Shown here one piece after another: positions 32,128 to 40,338 of a DNA stretch of 64,000 bases. A program made the position numbers and the translations under genes. This DNA comes from Streptomyces spinosisporus (GTDB taxonomy: Bacteria; Actinomycetota; Actinomycetes; Streptomycetales; Streptomycetaceae). Within the stretch, counting starts at the first letter, position 1, and the number at the start of each line of letters is the position of its first letter. The stretch covers positions 434,001 through 498,000 of the forward strand of contig NZ_JALDAX010000004.1 of assembly GCF_022698145.1 (NCBI RefSeq), given 5' to 3'. The notes under the pieces are model-generated. The model made no database searches, was not told the origin of the DNA, and worked only from the letters and a program-made list of their open reading frames with translations.

Positions 32128-32385
32128 ATGCGAACGATGAGCCGCACCGGACTGGTGAGCGCGGGCCTGGGGTTGGGCGCAGTCGGCGGCTTCGTCGGCA
32201 GTCTCCTCAGAGAACGGAACGCTCTGACAGTCGCCCGCGGTGCCGCGGGCGAGGGAAGCGAGGAACAGGCTTCATGGGGCGTCGGCTCGTACCGCTCACG
32301 CTGGACAACCTTCAGGACCTCCCCAACCGCTGCCGTTCGTGCGTCTTCTGGGAGCTGGACCCCGTCAGCGGTGAGGCCGCGATAA
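32128..32385 (+). CDS. Possible small membrane protein overlapping GNAT gene
   Basis: 85 aa. It has a GGGAGG SD about 9 nt before the ATG and one glycine-rich hydrophobic segment (LVSAGLGLGAVGGFVGSLL). Its 3' part overlaps the GNAT gene by about 110 bp in another frame, and that part looks like shadow sequence. It may be real or an artefact. Confidence 0.4.
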   Translation: MRTMSRTGLVSAGLGLGAVGGFVGSLLRERNALTVARGAAGEGSEEQASWGVGSYRSRWTTFRTSPTAAVRASSGSWTPSAVRPR

Positions 32386-32891
32386 AGGCGGGCACCGCGG
32401 CTCTGGAGAAGGAGGCGTGGATCTCGGCGGTCCTGCTGGACTGGGGATCCTGCGGCCGCGTGGTCTACGTCGATGACGTGCCAGTGGGCTTCGTGCTCTA
32501 CGCCCCTCCGGCCTATGTGCCCCGCTCGACGGCCTTCCCCACGAGCCCCGTGTCACCGGACGCCGTGCAGCTGATGACCGCGTTCATCATGCCCGGGTAT
32601 CAGGGGCAGGGGCTTGGACGGGTCATGGTCCAGACGGTCGCCAAGGATCTGCTGCGACGAGGCTTCAAGGCCATCGAGGCTTTCGGGGATGCGCGGTGGA
32701 AGGAACCCGCCTGTGTCCTGCCGGCCGACCACCTCCTCGCCGTGGGCTTCAAGACGGTCCGCCCGCATCCGGCGCACCCGCGGCTGAGGCTGGAGCTGCG
32801 GACGACGCTGTCGTGGAAGGAAGACGTGGAGATGGCGCTCGACCGTCTGCTGGGCGCAGTGCAGAAGGAGCCGGCACTGAGGCCGCTCTGA
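32274..32891 (+). CDS. GNAT family N-acetyltransferase
   Basis: A 205-aa acetyltransferase. The acetyl-CoA motif appears in MPGYQGQGLGRVMVQTVAKDL (near residues 108-128), a classic GNAT motif A. The substrate is unknown. The ATG at 32274 has GAGG about 10 nt upstream. It follows parB at some distance and is convergent with trxA, with a terminator and parS between them. Confidence 0.9.
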   Translation: MGRRLVPLTLDNLQDLPNRCRSCVFWELDPVSGEAAIKAGTAALEKEAWISAVLLDWGSCGRVVYVDDVPVGFVLYAPPAYVPRSTAFPTSPVSPDAVQLMTAFIMPGYQGQGLGRVMVQTVAKDLLRRGFKAIEAFGDARWKEPACVLPADHLLAVGFKTVRPHPAHPRLRLELRTTLSWKEDVEMALDRLLGAVQKEPALRPL

Positions 32892-32907
32892 ACGTCACCC
32901 GGACAAG

Positions 32908-32943
32908 CGAATGGGCCAACCCTCCGGAGGGTTGGCCCATTCG
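32908..32943. terminator. 36-bp perfect palindrome, bidirectional terminator
   Basis: CGAATGGGCCAACCCTCC followed directly by its reverse complement, between convergent GNAT and trxA genes. It directly abuts parS. Confidence 0.8.
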
Positions 32944-32944
32944 T

Positions 32945-32958
32945 GTTTCACGTGAAAC
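32945..32958. promoter_or_regulatory. parS: parS centromere site (perfect)
   Basis: GTTTCACGTGAAAC, starting 1 bp after the 36-bp palindrome. Confidence 0.93.
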
Positions 32959-32988
32959 ATGCGCCGTCGGCTCGACGGCCGCGTCCGG

Positions 32989-33321
32989 CTACTCGGCGAT
33001 GAAGTCCTCGAGGTCGCGGACGATGGCGGCCTTCGGCTTGGCACCGACGATGGTCTTGGCGACCTCGCCACCCTGGTAGACGTTCAGCGTCGGGATGGAC
33101 ATGACGCCGTACTTGGCGGCCGTACCCGGGTTCTCGTCGATGTTGAGCTTGACGACCTCGATCTTGTCGCCGTACTCGGAGGCGATCGCCTCGAGGGACG
33201 GCGCGATCTGGCGGCAGGGACCGCACCAGGCGGCCCAGAAGTCCACCAGTACGGGCTTGTCGTTCTTGAGGACGTCCTGCTCGAAGGAGTCGTCGGTCAC
33301 GTTCTTCAGGGTGCCGGCCAC
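32989..33321 (-). CDS. trxA: Thioredoxin
   Basis: A 110-aa redox protein reducing disulfides. Active site FWAAWCGPCRQ. cis-Pro segment SIPTLNVY. The GTG start (VAGTLKNVTDDSF) has AAGGAG upstream. It is 43 bp downstream of trxB, forming a thioredoxin operon that follows the SigM block. Confidence 0.97.
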   Translation of the reverse strand: MAGTLKNVTDDSFEQDVLKNDKPVLVDFWAAWCGPCRQIAPSLEAIASEYGDKIEVVKLNIDENPGTAAKYGVMSIPTLNVYQGGEVAKTIVGAKPKAAIVRDLEDFIAE

Positions 33322-33364
33322 GGCGGGCTCCTTAACTGGTTGGTGCGTGGGGCGGATAGGGAGG

Positions 33365-34333
33365 TCAGACAGTGGTCTTCTCGGGCTCGGCCTTCTCCTC
33401 GTCCGCGAGGGCGGCGAGGAAGCGCTCGGCGTCGAGAGCGGAGGAGCAGCCGGTGCCGGCCGCGGTGATCGCCTGACGGTAGGTGTGGTCGACCACATCA
33501 CCGGCGGCGAAAACGCCCGTCACGTTGGTGCGGGTCGAGGGAGCCTCGACCTTGAGGTAGCCCTCCTCGTCGAGGTCCAGCTGGCCCTTGAAGAGTTCGG
33601 TGCGCGGGTCGTGGCCGATCGCGATGAAGAGGCCGGTGACCGCCAGGTCCGAGAGCTCGCCGGTCTTGATGTTGCGCAGCTTCAGTCCGGAGAGCTTCGG
33701 GTCGCCCTGGATCTCGGCGACCTCGCTGTCCCAGACGAACTTGATCTTCGGGTCGGCGAAGGCGCGCTCCTGCATCGCCTTGGAGGCGCGCAGGGTGTCC
33801 CGGCGGTGGACGATGGTCACGGACTTGGCGAAGCGGGAGAGGAAGGTCGCCTCCTCCATGGCCGTGTCCCCACCGCCGATCACGGCGATGTCCTGGTCCT
33901 TGAAGAAGAACCCGTCACAGGTGGCACACCAGGAGACTCCGCGGCCGGAGAGTGCGTCCTCGTTCGGCAGGCCGAGCTTGCGGTGCTGGGAGCCCGTGGT
34001 GACGATGACCGCCTTCGCCTTGTGTACGGTGCCGGCGGTGTCGGTGACGGTCTTGATCTCACCGGTCAGATCGACGGAGACGATGTCGTCCGGGACGAGC
34101 TCGGCGCCGAAGCGCTCGGCCTGGGCGCGCATGTTGTCCATGAGCTCGGGGCCCATGATGCCGTCCCGGAAGCCCGGGAAGTTCTCCACGTCGGTGGTGT
34201 TCATCAGCGCGCCACCGGCGGTGACGGCGCCCTCGAACACCAGCGGCTTCAGCGACGCGCGCGCGGTGTAGAGCGCCGCCGTGTAGCCGGCGGGCCCGGA
34301 GCCGATGATGATCACGTTACGGACGTCGCTCAC
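33365..34333 (-). CDS. trxB: Thioredoxin-disulfide reductase
   Basis: A 322-aa flavoenzyme passing NADPH electrons to thioredoxin. FAD-binding [22 protein letters not shown]-binding [12 protein letters not shown], and redox-active [13 protein letters not shown] start. The upstream gap (169 bp) to the anti-sigma gene may hold its own promoter. Confidence 0.97.
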   Translation of the reverse strand: MSDVRNVIIIGSGPAGYTAALYTARASLKPLVFEGAVTAGGALMNTTDVENFPGFRDGIMGPELMDNMRAQAERFGAELVPDDIVSVDLTGEIKTVTDTAGTVHKAKAVIVTTGSQHRKLGLPNEDALSGRGVSWCATCDGFFFKDQDIAVIGGGDTAMEEATFLSRFAKSVTIVHRRDTLRASKAMQERAFADPKIKFVWDSEVAEIQGDPKLSGLKLRNIKTGELSDLAVTGLFIAIGHDPRTELFKGQLDLDEEGYLKVEAPSTRTNVTGVFAAGDVVDHTYRQAITAAGTGCSSALDAERFLAALADEEKAEPEKTTV

Positions 34334-34502
34334 GGCTTGATTCCTCGTCTCTGGACTGCGTCGTCGGACCGGAGGGAGCCCCTCTCGAAGCTCTCACCCC
34401 ACCCAACGGATCCTAAGGGGCGTGCATTCCCGCTGTGTCCGGGCACACGGAGACGCCACACCGTACGGGATACCACGCAGAACGAAGGCCAAGCGTGCCC
34501 GC

Positions 34503-35414
34503 TCAGGGCTGGTTGTACGAGCGCGTCAGAAGCACCTTCGCCTTGCCGGACGACGGGTGCGTCACACACGTCGAGTCGACGATGTAGGCGATCACCTGGC
34601 TGCCGGCGTTGGCGTCGGGCATGACCACGAGCAGAGCGCCGGTTCCCTTGTAGGTCCCTTGCTGCGTGGCGAGCGGCGCGTCCGTCCGCCCGATGCCCTC
34701 ACTCACACAGTCCGGGATCGAGGGCTGCGTGAAGACCTTGGGCTGGTTGCTTCCGCCGTCCACGCCGAGGCTGCGCGGTGCGTGGGAGCCGCTCTCCGTG
34801 CCCTGCTTCTTGAGGAGGCCGGACACCTGGTTCTGCAGCCCGGACTCCGAGAAGGTGTCCGGCCCTGTCGACTTCTGGGCTTCTGTGGCGGGCGGCTTCC
34901 CGTCGTTCAGCGTCGCCACCAGGACGGAACCGAAGCCCAGTGCGGCGACCGTGAAGACGGTGCCCAGGACGGCGATCCTGCGACGCCCGGTCCTCTTGCG
35001 CTCCTTGCGACCCGGCCCGGTGGTGGAGGAGCGGGCGTGGCCCGCCGGACGATCCGCCGCAGGCGATGTTTCACGTGAAACATGCGTGTCCTCGTCGGTG
35101 TCGCCCACGGAACGGGCGGAGCCGACGAGAGCGGACGAGTCCGTGTCGTCGGGCGCCGTGGCGTTCAGCAGCGCCTCGGCCGCGAGGGCGGCGTCGATCC
35201 GTTCCGCGACATCGGTCGGCATCCGGGTCGGCCCCGGCACCGAGCCGAGGAGCCCGCGGATCTCCTCCAGCGATGCGTGGACGTCCGCGCACAGCTCGCA
35301 CTCGTCCAGATGCCGCTGTATGTCGGCGGACCGCGACGGTTCGAGCAGGCCTTCGGTGAGGTCGGAGATCTCGGCGACGTCCGGGTGCCCGGCCATGTCC
35401 GTCGTGGATGTCAC
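34503..35414 (-). CDS. Anti-sigma factor (ZAS type), probable SigM antagonist
   Basis: A 303-aa single-span membrane anti-sigma factor. The N-terminal zinc-binding ZAS motif Hx3Cx2C appears as HLDECELC, suggesting redox-responsive binding of SigM. A membrane helix lies at about 148-167 (VLGTVFTVAALGFGSVLVA), followed by an extracytoplasmic domain with two Cys (DCVSEG, STCVTH). The gene overlaps sigM by 4 bp (GTGA), so the pair is coupled. A perfect parS lies inside its coding region (35068-35081). Confidence 0.9.
   Translation of the reverse strand: MTSTTDMAGHPDVAEISDLTEGLLEPSRSADIQRHLDECELCADVHASLEEIRGLLGSVPGPTRMPTDVAERIDAALAAEALLNATAPDDTDSSALVGSARSVGDTDEDTHVSRETSPAADRPAGHARSSTTGPGRKERKRTGRRRIAVLGTVFTVAALGFGSVLVATLNDGKPPATEAQKSTGPDTFSESGLQNQVSGLLKKQGTESGSHAPRSLGVDGGSNQPKVFTQPSIPDCVSEGIGRTDAPLATQQGTYKGTGALLVVMPDANAGSQVIAYIVDSTCVTHPSSGKAKVLLTRSYNQP
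35068..35081. promoter_or_regulatory. parS: parS centromere site inside anti-sigma gene (perfect)
   Basis: GTTTCACGTGAAAC; on the minus strand it encodes His-Val-Ser-Arg-Glu-Thr. Confidence 0.92.
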
Positions 35415-36136
35415 GCTCGCCCACCTCCGCCCTTCACTGCAGCTGAATCACTCGGACCGGTATCGCGTGGACCGTCGGTCGGCGGTCCCGCTGCCGGTGG
35501 GACGGATGTCCCCTGAGTCCGGTTCCGCTCTTCGCCCCGTTCCTTTTTCTCGTCGGCCTTCTCTGGCCGTAGATGAGCGAGCAGCGGCAGCAGTCTGGCT
35601 CTTCCCCGGGCGCAGCGGCTCTTCACGGTGCCGGTCGGCACATCGAGCAGATGCGCGGCCTCGGCGACGGGATACCCCTGCATGTCGACGAGGACGAGAG
35701 CGGCCCGCTGGTCCGGGGGGAGAGTGCCGAGGGCCTCCAGGAGCTGGCGGTGCAGATCGTTGCGCTCGGCCGGCGCGGACGCCTCCTCGTGCGGCTCCAG
35801 CAGCTGCTCCAGCCGCTCGGTGTCGTCGACCGGGGAGGTCTTCCGGGAGGCGGCCTTGCGCGCACGGTCGAGACACGCGTTCACGGTGATCCGGTGCAGC
35901 CATGTCGTGACGGCCGACTGGCCCCGGAAGGTGTGGGCGGCACGGTAGGCCGACACCAGGGCGTCCTGGACGGCGTCAGCGGCCTCCTCACGGTCTCCCA
36001 GCGTCCGCAGGGCCACCGCCCAGAGCCGGTCGCGATGACGCCGCACAAGCTCACCGAAGGCGTCCGGGTCGCCGTCTACGTGGCGGGCCAGGAGGTCCTG
36101 ATCGCTGGTGTCGCCGTATGCGGTGTCATCTGCCAT
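35411..36136 (-). CDS. sigM: ECF sigma factor SigM
   Basis: A 241-aa extracytoplasmic-function sigma factor. Region 2 includes DLLARHVDGDPDAFGELVRR and ...DAVQDALVSAYR. Region 4 includes LPPDQRAALVLVDMQGYPVAEAA. A proline/Arg-rich tail (about 195-241) extends beyond the usual end. Its operon position next to a ZAS anti-sigma, thioredoxin system and MurJ matches the mycobacterial sigM locus. Confidence 0.93.
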   Translation of the reverse strand: MADDTAYGDTSDQDLLARHVDGDPDAFGELVRRHRDRLWAVALRTLGDREEAADAVQDALVSAYRAAHTFRGQSAVTTWLHRITVNACLDRARKAASRKTSPVDDTERLEQLLEPHEEASAPAERNDLHRQLLEALGTLPPDQRAALVLVDMQGYPVAEAAHLLDVPTGTVKSRCARGRARLLPLLAHLRPEKADEKKERGEERNRTQGTSVPPAAGPPTDGPRDTGPSDSAAVKGGGGRA

Positions 36137-36167
36137 CGGACCCCCTCCCCCGGGATGCGGTTTCTGG

Positions 36168-37886
36168 TCAGCCGGTGAACTTCACGTCCGTGACGGCCTG
36201 CTTGTAGCCCGCTCGGCTGTAGTCGTCGGCGGGTGCCTGCGGCACGTCCGTGATCCACAGCAGAACGTACTGGGTCTTGACCTTGCTCGAGGCCTTCACC
36301 GTGAGAGAGGTGCCATTCGTGGTGGCGGTTCCGATCTCCTTCATTCCGTCCACCGACGTCGACGGGGTCAGGGAGTCGGTGGCGTACAGATGGACGGTCG
36401 TGTGGTCGCCGCCGTATCGGAGCCCTATGGTCGCCGTCGAGATCGTCTGGTTGGAGCCGAGCTCGTAGACGATGCCCACGCCCGGCTTGTACGGCGCGAG
36501 CCTGGGGCCGGCGTTGTAGCTCTTGGTCCGCCAGTAGGTGGAGCTGCTGCCGTCGTAGGTCTTGCCGACGTCCTCGGGTGCCTGCAGCGAACCCTCGGCG
36601 GCGTACTCCTGCGCGCCCGTGATCTTGAGGGGCCTGACCGGCGACGTCTTGCTGCCGTTCTTGTCGTGCCCGTCGGTCGTCTGTGTGTTGTTGGTGCCGT
36701 CGGACTTGCCGCCCTTGTCCATGAGCGCGTCCGCGAGCTGCCAGCTGCCCAGGCCCAGGGCCGCGATGAGGAGGGCCGAGACGGCCCACTTCAGGGCCTT
36801 GCCGGTACGGCTCTGCAGCGGGGCCGGGGGCGTCGGCACCGGCTGGGTGACGCCGGGATGTGGTGCGGGGCGGCCGTAGGTGCCCTGCTGGTACGTCGTG
36901 CGCTGGTAGTCCGGCGGCGCGGTGAACGAGGGCTCCGGCGGGCGGATGCGGGGCATCTCGCCGATCGCCTTCACCAGCTCCTCCGGCGTCGTGCACGGGG
37001 ACTCGTGACGCGAGGCGGTCGCCCCGTCGTTGACGAGTGCGCGCATGGAGAGCTCGGACAGCCCGCGGTGGACGTGGGCCCGCACCTGGTCGGGTGCGAT
37101 CAGGCCGACGTCCTTGGGCAGCCCGGACAGGCCGTAGGCGTCGTTCTCGTACGGCCAGCGCTGGGTGAGCCCGGCATACAGCAGCGCGCCGATGGATTCT
37201 GTGTCGGTGCGCTGCGGGGTGTCCGAACTGATGCCGCGCAGCGCGGCGTTGACGGCGAGACCGCGGATGCGCCACTGGCCGCTGGAGGTGCGCAGCACGG
37301 CGTTGGGGTTCAGCCGCAGATGCGCCAGGCCCTCGCGGTGCGCGGCGGCCATCGCGGAGGAGACCTGACTGACCATCTGGTACGCGTCGTGCGGCTCCAT
37401 CGGGCCGGCGGCGAGAAGGGCGGTCAGCTCGACGGCGTCGGGCAGCCACTCGTGGACGACGTAGACGAGGTCGTTCTCTTCCACGGCGTCCAGCACCTGC
37501 ACGAAGCGGGGGTCGCCGAGCAGTGCCGCGGAACGGGCCGCCGCCAGCACCGAACGGGCCCGTGTGTGGTCCGCGGGCAGCAGATGGACACCGACGGCAC
37601 GGCGCAGCTTCTCGTCCACGGCACGCCAGCTGCTGAATCCGTCCAGACGGGTGACGCACTCCTCGAGCCTGTACCGTCTGGCGAGCTTGTGACCGCTGTG
37701 CAGCTCGGGTGGTGAGGCCTTCTCAGGACCCTCGGTCCCGCCGCTCCCCTGTGCCTCGTCGTTCTCCGTGTCCCGCTCCCGGTTCTGGGCCACCCCGTCG
37801 GCCGTGGACTGGTCCGCCTCCGCGGTCAGCGGCTCGTCACCGCTGTTGTCTGCCACGTCGACGGCAGCCGTGCTCCGTTCCGCCAC
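36168..37886 (-). CDS. Pseudokinase with extracytoplasmic C-terminal domain
   Basis: A 572-aa membrane protein. Residues about 65-300 have a kinase fold but catalytic motifs are broken: where HRD and DFG are expected, the sequence reads AHLRLNPNAV and RIRGLAVN. A proline-rich linker, one membrane helix (about 366-388) and an extracytoplasmic beta-sandwich (about 430-572) resembling discoidin-type folds follow. In mycobacteria this pseudokinase is fused to MurJ (MviN/Rv3910); here it is a separate gene just downstream of murJ. It probably regulates lipid II flipping through phospho-recognition. The GTG start has GGGA upstream. Confidence 0.85.
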   Translation of the reverse strand: MAERSTAAVDVADNSGDEPLTAEADQSTADGVAQNRERDTENDEAQGSGGTEGPEKASPPELHSGHKLARRYRLEECVTRLDGFSSWRAVDEKLRRAVGVHLLPADHTRARSVLAAARSAALLGDPRFVQVLDAVEENDLVYVVHEWLPDAVELTALLAAGPMEPHDAYQMVSQVSSAMAAAHREGLAHLRLNPNAVLRTSSGQWRIRGLAVNAALRGISSDTPQRTDTESIGALLYAGLTQRWPYENDAYGLSGLPKDVGLIAPDQVRAHVHRGLSELSMRALVNDGATASRHESPCTTPEELVKAIGEMPRIRPPEPSFTAPPDYQRTTYQQGTYGRPAPHPGVTQPVPTPPAPLQSRTGKALKWAVSALLIAALGLGSWQLADALMDKGGKSDGTNNTQTTDGHDKNGSKTSPVRPLKITGAQEYAAEGSLQAPEDVGKTYDGSSSTYWRTKSYNAGPRLAPYKPGVGIVYELGSNQTISTATIGLRYGGDHTTVHLYATDSLTPSTSVDGMKEIGTATTNGTSLTVKASSKVKTQYVLLWITDVPQAPADDYSRAGYKQAVTDVKFTG

Positions 37887-38024
37887 CGTCGTCCCTGCCT
37901 CCCCAATCCTTGCGCGCCGACCGACTTCCGTGCGCGCCGTCCGACGCCGAAACCAATTGTGCCCACAGTCCGCCGCTATGCACGACACACGGTGGCGGAC
38001 GATGGTTGTGCGCGTACCCGCCTG

Positions 38025-40295
38025 TCAGCGCCCCAGACGTCCGCGGACCATGCCGACCAGCGAGTTCAGCTCTTCGATGCGCATCCTGCGAGCGGCAACG
38101 AAGAAGATCCCGAGCAGTACGGCTCCGCCGACCAGCAGCGCGGTGAACGATCCGAGGACGCCCTGGCCGATCGTCTTGCCGATCTCGTAGCAGGCCACAC
38201 CGCTGAGCAGCGCCGCCGGAATCGAGGCGAGCGCGAGCCGTGCGTAGGTCCGCAGGACACGGGCGCCGTCCAGATCGCCGCCGAGGCGCTTGCGCAGCCG
38301 GTTCCAGGCGACACCGACGCCGATCGCGTAGGCGAGGCCGTACGAGGCGGCCATGCCGGCCACGGCCCAGCGGGCCGGGAGCACGAAGTAACACAGCGTC
38401 GAGGCGCCCGCGTTGACCGCGGCCACGATGACGGTGTTGTAGAAGGGCGTCCGGGTGTCCTCGTAGGCGTAGAACGCACGCAGGACGACGTACTGCACGG
38501 AGTACGGGATCAGGCCGAGGCCGAAGGCCATCAGCATGTACCCCATGTTCGTGGCCTCGCTGGTGCCCGAGGAGCCGAAGATCAGCGTGCACATCGGGAT
38601 GCCGAGGGCGAGGAAGCCGAAGGAGATCGGGACGATGGCGACGGCCGTGGTCCGCAGCCCCTGGGAGATGTCGTCGCGTACGGCGCCGCTGTCGCCCTCG
38701 GCCGCCGAGCGCGAGATGCGCGGCAGCAGAGCGGCCATCAGGGAGACGGTGATGATGGCCTGCGGCAGGCCCCAGATCAGCTGGGCGTTGGCGTAGGCGG
38801 CGAAGCCCGTGCCGTCGACGGGCGAGTGCTTGCCCGCCGAGGTGGACAGCTGCGAGACGACGATGGCGCCGGCCTGGTTGGCAAGAACGAAGAGGACGGT
38901 CCACTTGGCGAGGGTGACGGCCTTGCCGAGGCCGTGGCCCCTCCAGTCGAAGCGCAGTCGCAGCCGGAACCCGGTCTCGCGCAGGTACGGGATCATCGCC
39001 AGCGCCTGGACGACCAGGCCGAGCAGCACACCGATGCCGAGGAGCCGCTGGCCCTCCGGCGGGATGGTGGTGACCTTCATGCCGGAGTCGGCGGCGGTGC
39101 CGTACACCCAGATGAACATGCCGAGCGTGACGATGATGACGATGTTGTTCAGGACCGGCGTCCACATCATCGCGCCGAACTTCCCTCGGGCGTTGAGGAC
39201 CTGACCCATCACCACGTGGACGCCCATGAAGAAGATCGAGGGCAGGAAGTAGCGGACGAAGGTGACGCCTACCTCGTTGGCCGCCGGGTCGCCGGCGACC
39301 GAGTCGGACAGCAGACGGATCAGGAGCGGGGCACCGAGGACCGCCAGCACCGTGAGTCCGCCCAGCGCCACCATGACCAGCGTCAGCAGCCGGTTGGCGT
39401 AGGCCTCGCCGCCGTCCTCGTCCTCCTTCATCGCGCGCACCAGCTGCGGGACGAACACGGAGTTGAGGCCGCCGCCGACGGTGAGGATGTAGATCATCGT
39501 CGGCAGCTGGTAGGCGACCTGGAAGGTGTCACCGAGCAGGCCGACACCGAGGGCGGAGACGATCAGCGCGGAGCGGATGAATCCGGTGAGGCGGGAGACC
39601 ATCGTGCCCGCCGCCATCACGGCGCTCGACTTGAGCAGTCCGCCGGCCTTGCCGCCCTTCGACGCGGGGGCGGGCGCCGGGGCCGTAGCGGGCACGGCAC
39701 CGAGGTTCAGGGTCTGGTCGGCCGCCGGGGCGGGGGCAGCGGGAGCCTGGTACTGCGGTGCCGGCGGCTGTCCGCCCGGGGCCGGGGCGGGGCCGGGCAC
39801 CGACGGGGCGTCCGACGGCAGATATCCGCCGCCCTGCTGCTGGTCCCGGAAGAGATGCGCGAAGGCATCCGGTTCGTGGCGCTCCTCGGCGGCCTGCGTG
39901 ACCAGGTCGTCGACGCCCACGTACTGCGTCCTGCGGGGATCGTCGCCGTACGGCAGGTGCCGGGACGGGCCGTCCGGCTCCGGCGCGGGGGTCTGGGCCC
40001 ACACCCGGGGGTCGGGAGCGTGCGGGGACTGCTGGGGCTGGGCGTACAGCGGCTGCTGGGGCTGGTAGGTGCCCGGAGGCGGCGGGGGATGCGCGGCGCG
40101 GTCGTAGAGGGCCTCGGCGACCGGGTCCTGCGCGGAGAGGTCCTGCGCCCGGTAGGGGTCCTGGTCGTAGGCGTCCTGGAGGTACATGTCGGCGGGGTGC
40201 TGCGGCTGCGCCTGGCCGTGCTCGGGCGGCGGGCCCTCGGGGGAACCCGAGCTGCCCGCGGGCCTGCCGCGGTCACCGTCGTACGGCGCGTTCAT
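38025..40295 (-). CDS. murJ: Lipid II flippase MurJ (MviN)
   Basis: A 756-aa MOP-superfamily flippase moving lipid II across the membrane. The N-terminal ~210 residues are a Pro/Gln/Tyr-rich cytoplasmic extension. The membrane core has about 14 helices (from about residue 220) with FQVAYQLPTMIYILTVGGGL and conserved Arg-containing motifs. The C-terminus ends at the membrane, without the fused pseudokinase of mycobacteria. It follows DUF6049 by 43 bp. Confidence 0.95.
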   Translation of the reverse strand: MNAPYDGDRGRPAGSSGSPEGPPPEHGQAQPQHPADMYLQDAYDQDPYRAQDLSAQDPVAEALYDRAAHPPPPPGTYQPQQPLYAQPQQSPHAPDPRVWAQTPAPEPDGPSRHLPYGDDPRRTQYVGVDDLVTQAAEERHEPDAFAHLFRDQQQGGGYLPSDAPSVPGPAPAPGGQPPAPQYQAPAAPAPAADQTLNLGAVPATAPAPAPASKGGKAGGLLKSSAVMAAGTMVSRLTGFIRSALIVSALGVGLLGDTFQVAYQLPTMIYILTVGGGLNSVFVPQLVRAMKEDEDGGEAYANRLLTLVMVALGGLTVLAVLGAPLLIRLLSDSVAGDPAANEVGVTFVRYFLPSIFFMGVHVVMGQVLNARGKFGAMMWTPVLNNIVIIVTLGMFIWVYGTAADSGMKVTTIPPEGQRLLGIGVLLGLVVQALAMIPYLRETGFRLRLRFDWRGHGLGKAVTLAKWTVLFVLANQAGAIVVSQLSTSAGKHSPVDGTGFAAYANAQLIWGLPQAIITVSLMAALLPRISRSAAEGDSGAVRDDISQGLRTTAVAIVPISFGFLALGIPMCTLIFGSSGTSEATNMGYMLMAFGLGLIPYSVQYVVLRAFYAYEDTRTPFYNTVIVAAVNAGASTLCYFVLPARWAVAGMAASYGLAYAIGVGVAWNRLRKRLGGDLDGARVLRTYARLALASIPAALLSGVACYEIGKTIGQGVLGSFTALLVGGAVLLGIFFVAARRMRIEELNSLVGMVRGRLGR

Positions 40296-40338
40296 GGTTA
40301 CCCCACCTCATCGTCCCTGGCCCATGGGCCACGCATCC

